A stretch of DNA of 64,000 nt from positions 25,880,475 to 25,944,474 of the forward strand of contig JBANSL010000009.1 in assembly GCA_037127255.1 (NCBI GenBank), given 5' to 3'. This DNA is from Persicaria tinctoria (lineage: Eukaryota; Streptophyta; Magnoliopsida; Caryophyllales; Polygonaceae). This document shows, one piece after another, positions 60,723 through 64,000 of the stretch; position 1 is the first letter of the stretch; every line of letters begins with the position of its first letter. Under the pieces are notes generated by a model. It saw nothing but the letters and a program-made list of their open reading frames with translations. It searched no databases and was not told the origin of the DNA. A program made the position numbers and the translations under genes.

Positions 60723-61578
60723 TTTAAAATATCATGTAATACTATTTGAGATTTAAAATATATTATTGGGACTTCAAGATTTATAAAGAATTTGGAAAAG
60801 AATTTCAAGGTATCTAATAAATAAATTCAAAAGGGGATTTGGCGAGTATTTTCAAGGGTCGGAATACTTAACTATTTAACTGGGATTTGAAACGGTTTTG
60901 AAACTAAATTGGGAATAAGACATATTCGATGACTAACTAGCATGATAATATGATCGTTTGACTAACATAACGATATGTATGACTAATAGCATGGCTTGTG
61001 GTGAATTATTATATGAGATTAAATGTTGGATAATTATGACGATCTAGTAGGATTTTATATCACACAAATTATGTCTTATGATTTTGATGATCCGTTGAGG
61101 TATATGCGGAACTGATGTATATGAACATGCGGAATTGGTTGAATAACGATGTGGTGTTGTGGAGCGGATGATGCGATGAAATGACTTCCATAACGTGTTA
61201 CTTGTTCTATTGATTGAGGTGTGCTTGAGTGCTTAATACTTGGATGTAGACTTATGTATATTCAATCATGTACTAGGTGATACTAGGTGATTTTGACTAC
61301 TGTGTGCTGGATTCTTTTGTTGCCGATCTGCTAGCCAAGTAAGTACCTCCGGGGCTTACTCAGTAACCAGTACCTCCTGCCTGATGTGTCATATAGTATG
61401 TAGGTGTTTCATATGCATAAGAGCATGTCATGTAGTATCATGCTTAGGAATTGCATTTACGAATGAGCATCCTTATTCTATATGCGTTTGAATACAGAAC
61501 GGCCGTTGTCTGTGAGTCCTAGAGTCCTTGCTAGGGTCATAGGGCAGCCCAACTTCATCGGGTGTTGTCCTCCTCGAG

Positions 61579-61666
<88 letters not shown>

Positions 61667-62464
61667 AGATACGAGATGGGCATGAGATATGATATGATGA
61701 TGAGATTTGATATGATTATAGCATCGAACTGGCCAGTCTCCACCTTGTCTTGAAGAGGGGTGGTGGTAAGAGAGGGATATACCGCTTGATATTCTTTGTT
61801 AAGGCCTCCTCAATATTATGCACATATGAATCAGGAGCATGATAGTGTGGTTTTATTTCAGTACTGCATGAAGGCATCTTTTATTCTAGGTATAGGCGTA
61901 TTATATGTCCTCAGCGCGGTCAGAGGACCCGCGGGCGGACTCTTGGCCTGACTTGATGGTATAGTTTCAGGTACCCGATCTACTACTTGATTTTGTGCTG
62001 ATATGACGGGGTCCATTCATATGGTGGAGAGTGAGTGTACGAACCCTGACTTCACCAAACTCATGCCTTTTGGATTTCTTCCTATTATACTCCGTTTTGA
62101 CCCGGCTCTGCCGTGGCACTGGTTGTATCGTTTTCAGAACTTTCGTCCTTTGCATGATAAAGGTTTTCGCGCGTTGTAGACTTAGGACAGGTACAGGGGT
62201 TTACCCTCGGGGTCTCTAACGGACCTTCCGGGTTTGGGTGCGAAATCCCACTTTAAACTGCGCATCTTCGATTTCAAACCTTCAACTTGTACTCGGGGCG
62301 CAAGATCCCAACGAGGGGTTTCATCCCTCGAAACGTAACTCGGGAATCATAATCCCGGGCCGTTACACCAAATCAACCTTAACACAAGAAAGACACAACC
62401 AAGTCAAAAGAAAGCAATCCAAATCTCAACTTTAACATAACAAAGGCACCCATGATACGAACAA

Positions 62465-64000
62465 CTATTGACTTCCTAGATTCCACGGGGCTGAGCACAT
62501 CACATCTTGGAGTTGTTCTTCATTGGTTGTTTTCTTCTTCTCTTTCTTCCTTCGCCTCCGCTCAACTTGAATTCCTTGCTCCTTCATTTCTCTTGCCGTT
62601 AGCCCACCCTTACATGTCTTATTGTTATGACCGAATGCCTAAAATAGCAATATAAAAAACAATACCATTATTTTCACATCTTGTAATGTGAAATAATGAA
62701 AATAAACAAATAAAAAATTATGTGTAATTGATTGAAGTTATTACCTTGCATTGTGAACATTGAACAACACGAGATCTCTTTGATGGCGGTTGTTGACCCT
62801 CTTGTCTCTTTCTAACTCGTGAAGGTCTTCCTACTCTCCTTTTCATTGTTGGTGGACTGATTCTTGGAAGATCAAAGGTAGGCCATTGTTCTTCATCCGG
62901 CACATGCCTATAATTTGTCAAGTATGTTCTCTTATACAACCGGACTGAATACCAATCTGAAACATAATGCTCAGGATGCCCTCTCAGCTCGCGTATACCC
63001 CTGACTGCATGTCGACAAGGGATGCCACTAATTTGCCATTCACCACATGCACAAGTTCGAGCTTCAACATTGACAGCTAAGGATGATTGACTTTCTATAA
63101 CTTCAAATTCTGTGGGAGATACTCTAAAAACCTAAATCAACCCAATAAAAACTAATAAGCTTCAATAAAACAATAATATAATTCTATAAGCATAAAAACC
63201 TACAATCATGCATACTAACCTCTAGTGAACGTGCTTTATCTTCTGCCGTCGCCAATGTGTCCTTCGCATGTTTAGTAATGTCATGGTCCCGGAGCTTTTG
63301 AGCATCTTCTTGACGCATACAATGTCTCACCATTATTGTTCTCCTAGTCCCTACACAATATCATTTGGAAACTTAAACAAGGTGATACATTATCCCAAAA
63401 CAAGTCAAAGATGGAATATACCTTCAAGAAGTGCTAGCACTGGAAGGGATCTGTCTGATCCTAAAGTCGAGTTGAATGACTCTACAAAATTACTTGATGT
63501 TTCATGAGAATGTAAATTTGGATCAAACTTATGCCTTGCCCAACACTCATATTCACCCAACCTCTGAAGCCATTGGACAACACCTAATCCGAGTACAATT
63601 CCCACCTTTTCCATCGCTTTCTTGAACTTGAATTCTGAGAATGCTTTGCAAGATGCCCAAAAGAGGTCATGTGAAGGTTGTCCTGGATATACCTTCTTGA
63701 AGTTGGCACAAAGGTGTGTGCCACAATATCGTCTAGAAGCTGTAGGCCACACTTTCGCCAGAGCTGGTTCAACTCCCTACATCAATATAAACATTAGTGG
63801 GGAAATATGGACTGAAATATTAAAAGCTTTAATACCCGAAAAATCTAAAAATTAAAAATTACCTTTTGCCTATCTGACACGATACACCAACTATCTCTGT
63901 TAGGATTCTCCAACACTTCCTTAAGCTGATAGAAGAAAGAAGACCATGTTGCTTTGCATTCATTCTCATAGACACCATATGCTATGGGGAAAATCTCATT
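62465..64000 (-). CDS. MuDR-type Mutator transposase, C-terminal part
   Basis: Five exons on the minus strand, open and in phase throughout: 64000-63863 (continues outside), 63776-63422, 63350-63220, 63131-62745 and 62638-62465, with GT...AG introns. The first two carry the end of the MULE catalytic domain (FPIAYGVYENECKATW, CIVSDRQKG, then SRRYCGTHLCANFKK). The fourth has the SWIM zinc finger CACGEWQISGIPCRH and the YKRTYLTNYRHVPDEEQWP segment typical of MuDR transposases. The last two join into a zinc knuckle CSQCKAFGHNNKTC (C-x2-C-x4-H-x4-C), followed by a basic tail and a TAG. No frameshift or stop was seen, so this may be a functional transposase. The LARD sits about 100 bp downstream of the stop, between the gene and the element's distal end. 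Confidence 0.88.

Larger units (their letters stand above)
46834..62367 (+). mobile_element. Large retrotransposon derivative (LARD)
   Basis: LTRs at 46834-49848 and 54927-62367 (the latter carrying a nested insertion), initiator-Met-type primer site, purine-rich tract, and TSD CCAAA at 46829-46833 and 62368-62372. The interior of 5,078 bp has no gag, protease, reverse transcriptase or integrase, as defined for LARDs. LTR ends (TGTAAAGGC ... GGCCGTTACA) and the primer site suggest Gypsy/chromovirus relatives as helpers. The LTRs differ by few visible substitutions, so the insertion is young. Confidence 0.92.
54927..62367 (+). repeat. 3' LTR of the LARD, split by a nested element
   Basis: It matches 46834-49848 almost base for base except for the insertion at 56345-60722 and a longer (AT)n tract at 61580-61662. 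It ends CCGGGCCGTTACA before the target duplication. Confidence 0.92.

Overview
This is repeat-dominated nuclear DNA from a flowering plant, most likely a eudicot. The evidence is Athila-type and chromovirus-like LTR elements, L1-type LINEs, Mutator/FAR1, PIF/Harbinger, hAT and Stowaway/Tourist elements, and plant telomere-type TTTAGGG motifs. I see no convincing ordinary host gene. The species cannot be read from the sequence. The window is a deep nest of transposons, and most boundaries below are fixed by target-site duplications (TSDs) found by reading both flanks.

Layout. 1-510: diverged LTR piece of an Athila-like family. 2026-10728: minus-strand non-autonomous Athila-like element with 2.0-kb LTRs, gag and protease but no RT/integrase (TSD ACGCC). 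10734-18380: termini and a 32-bp minisatellite complex of a non-autonomous DNA-transposon family, broken by a solo LTR (11952-14741, TSD AAAAC) and a 5'-truncated LINE (16443-17283, 15-bp TSD). 18431-22357: MITEs, some nested, and two non-LTR insertions. 22370-23590: an array of at least seven degenerate units that can fold into the same set of stem-loops with compensatory changes. 23898-28727: PIF/Harbinger-like element with an intact two-exon Myb/SANT-like gene, itself holding a solo LTR (26460-28664, TSD TGAGG). 28731-31576: a possible spliced non-coding unit, a 105-bp tandem repeat and a long CT/AT microsatellite. 32451-35154: hAT MITE (8-bp TSD), another truncated LINE (15-bp TSD) and a Stowaway MITE. 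39780-46150: decayed FAR1-type Mutator element with blocks of a GGTTCACTGA-like motif and a second, convergent, broken two-exon gene. 46834-62367: large retrotransposon derivative (LARD) with 3.0-kb LTRs and a 5.1-kb non-coding interior (TSD CCAAA); its right LTR holds a 4.4-kb DNA element with the same minisatellite in opposite orientation. 62465-64000: C-terminal five exons of an open MuDR-type transposase, cut by the window edge.

How the parts relate. The LARD inserted just downstream of the MuDR transposase stop codon, and the minisatellite element later inserted into one LARD LTR; the other LTR is the empty site. The Athila-like family appears at least three times (partial, near-complete, solo LTR), always carrying TCGATCTCGA-type palindromic motifs. 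The best candidates for something undescribed are the stem-loop array at 22.4-23.6 kb, the TCGATCTCGA arrays that extend from LTR into coding sequence, the telomere-motif foldback shared by both minisatellite arrays, and the convergent gene in the FAR1-type Mutator element.
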